Of a DNA stretch of 64,000 nucleotides, positions 63,443 through 64,000 are shown in pieces. Position numbers and translations under genes: made by a program. The stretch is taken from contig JAHHIA010000001.1 of assembly GCA_019359045.1 (NCBI GenBank), positions 434,001-498,000 on the forward strand. Direction: 5' to 3'. Within the stretch, counting starts at the first letter, position 1. Each line of letters begins with the position of its first letter. A model generated the notes under the pieces. The model made no database searches. It was not told where the DNA came from and saw nothing but the letters and a program-made list of their open reading frames with translations. The stretch is from Scytolyngbya sp. HA4215-MV1. Its GTDB lineage: Bacteria > Cyanobacteriota > Cyanobacteriia > Leptolyngbyales > Leptolyngbyaceae.

Positions 63443-64000
63443 TTAGGATGGAATACTCAGCCGTCGTTCTAGCCAACTGATGCCTGCATCAGCGATGAGT
63501 GCGATCGCAGCGGCGGGCACGGCTCCTGCCAGAATCAGTTGGTCATTGACGACCGAAATTCCGCGAAAAATGAACACCCCCAACCCACCTGCACCGATCG
63601 CCGCCGCAATGGTGGCAATGCCAATGGCAATTACTGTTGCAACCCGCACCCCTGCCAAAATGACACTCATCGCCAGCGGCAGTTCCACCTGCGTCAATAG
63701 TTGCCAGTCAGTCATACCCATTCCCCGTCCGGCTTCGCGAATTGCTGGATCAACCTGGGTAATACCCGTGTAGGTGTTGCGGATAATTGGCAAAAAAGAA
63801 TACAAAGTCAACGCTACGATCGCCGGAACGGCGCCAATCCCCACAACCGGGATCAACAGACCAAACAACGCCAAACTGGGAATGGTTTGCAAGATATTGG
63901 CAATGGTGAGAATGGGTTGACGTAATCCCTGGTGACGAGTAATCACAATCCCTAAAGGAATGCCCACCAAAACGGCGATCGCGATCGCTAAACCAACCAG
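63443..64000 (-). CDS. ABC transporter permease, OpuCB/ProW type (truncated by the window)
   Basis: This frame is open to the window edge; the true start lies beyond 64000. The visible part of about 185 residues has membrane segments with ILQTIPSLALFGLLIPVVGI and the cytoplasmic EAA-like loop AIREAGRGMGMTDWQLLTQV, followed by LPLAMSVILAGVRVATVIAIG. These are typical of glycine-betaine/choline/osmoprotectant permeases. The annotated TTG start at 63970 is not the real one because in-frame hydrophobic codons continue upstream. Confidence 0.9.
   Translation of the reverse strand: MVGLAIAIAVLVGIPLGIVITRHQGLRQPILTIANILQTIPSLALFGLLIPVVGIGAVPAIVALTLYSFLPIIRNTYTGITQVDPAIREAGRGMGMTDWQLLTQVELPLAMSVILAGVRVATVIAIGIATIAAAIGAGGLGVFIFRGISVVNDQLILAGAVPAAAIALIADAGISWLERRLSIPS

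Overview
The window is chromosomal DNA from a cyanobacterium, probably a filamentous Leptolyngbya/Oscillatoriales-type organism. This rests on frequent GCGATCGC (HIP1-type) octamers, a DUF1517 protein, cyanobacterial-style intergenic palindromes and a very large exopolysaccharide locus. The genus is inference. No rRNA, tRNA, CRISPR array or intact insertion sequence was seen.

Region 1 (about 1-6640, minus strand) holds a Wza-like outer-membrane exporter, a Wzc-like co-polymerase/tyrosine kinase, a YdcF/DUF218 membrane protein and a membrane-anchored Ser/Thr kinase. A 1.45 kb non-coding region with repeated dyad motifs separates it from the plus-strand block.

Region 2 (about 8090-53136, plus strand) is about 45 kb of almost uniformly co-directional glycan genes. 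It opens with a WecG/TagA-type glycosyltransferase. A loose sugar-nucleotide and modification section follows (9.8-22.2 kb): LhgO-like oxidase, two paralogous SDR epimerases, RmlC-like epimerase, homoserine-dehydrogenase-like SAF oxidoreductase, an unrecognised Cys-rich protein with a duplicated domain, Wzm/Wzt ABC exporter, methyltransferase, RfbF-like cytidylyltransferase and PIG-L deacetylase. This section has long gaps holding gene remnants and repeats. From 22.7 to 53.1 kb come about ten soluble glycosyltransferases, GT-C-type membrane transferases, an MsbA/PglK-like ABC exporter, acyl- and acetyltransferases, three extracytoplasmic carbohydrate-active enzymes (apiosidase-like, heparinase II/III-like, pectate-lyase-like), an O-antigen ligase/Wzy-like protein and a small secreted or membrane peptide.

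Region 3 (53.1-64 kb) is ordinary chromosome: an RND efflux operon with a divergent MarR regulator and a candidate operator, a ligase-associated exonuclease, an M50 site-2 protease with CBS domains, hpt, a DUF1517 protein, thiS and the start-truncated end of an OpuCB/ProW-type ABC permease at the window edge.

Taken together the first 53 kb looks like one surface-polysaccharide factory: precursors are made, assembled on a lipid carrier, exported by ABC and/or Wzy-type routes through Wza/Wzc, and trimmed or modified outside. The most unusual items are the Cys-rich duplicated-domain protein, the decaying gene remnants that record turnover of glycan genes, a 24-bp dyad present twice upstream of the locus, and a perfect 27-bp hairpin next to hpt.
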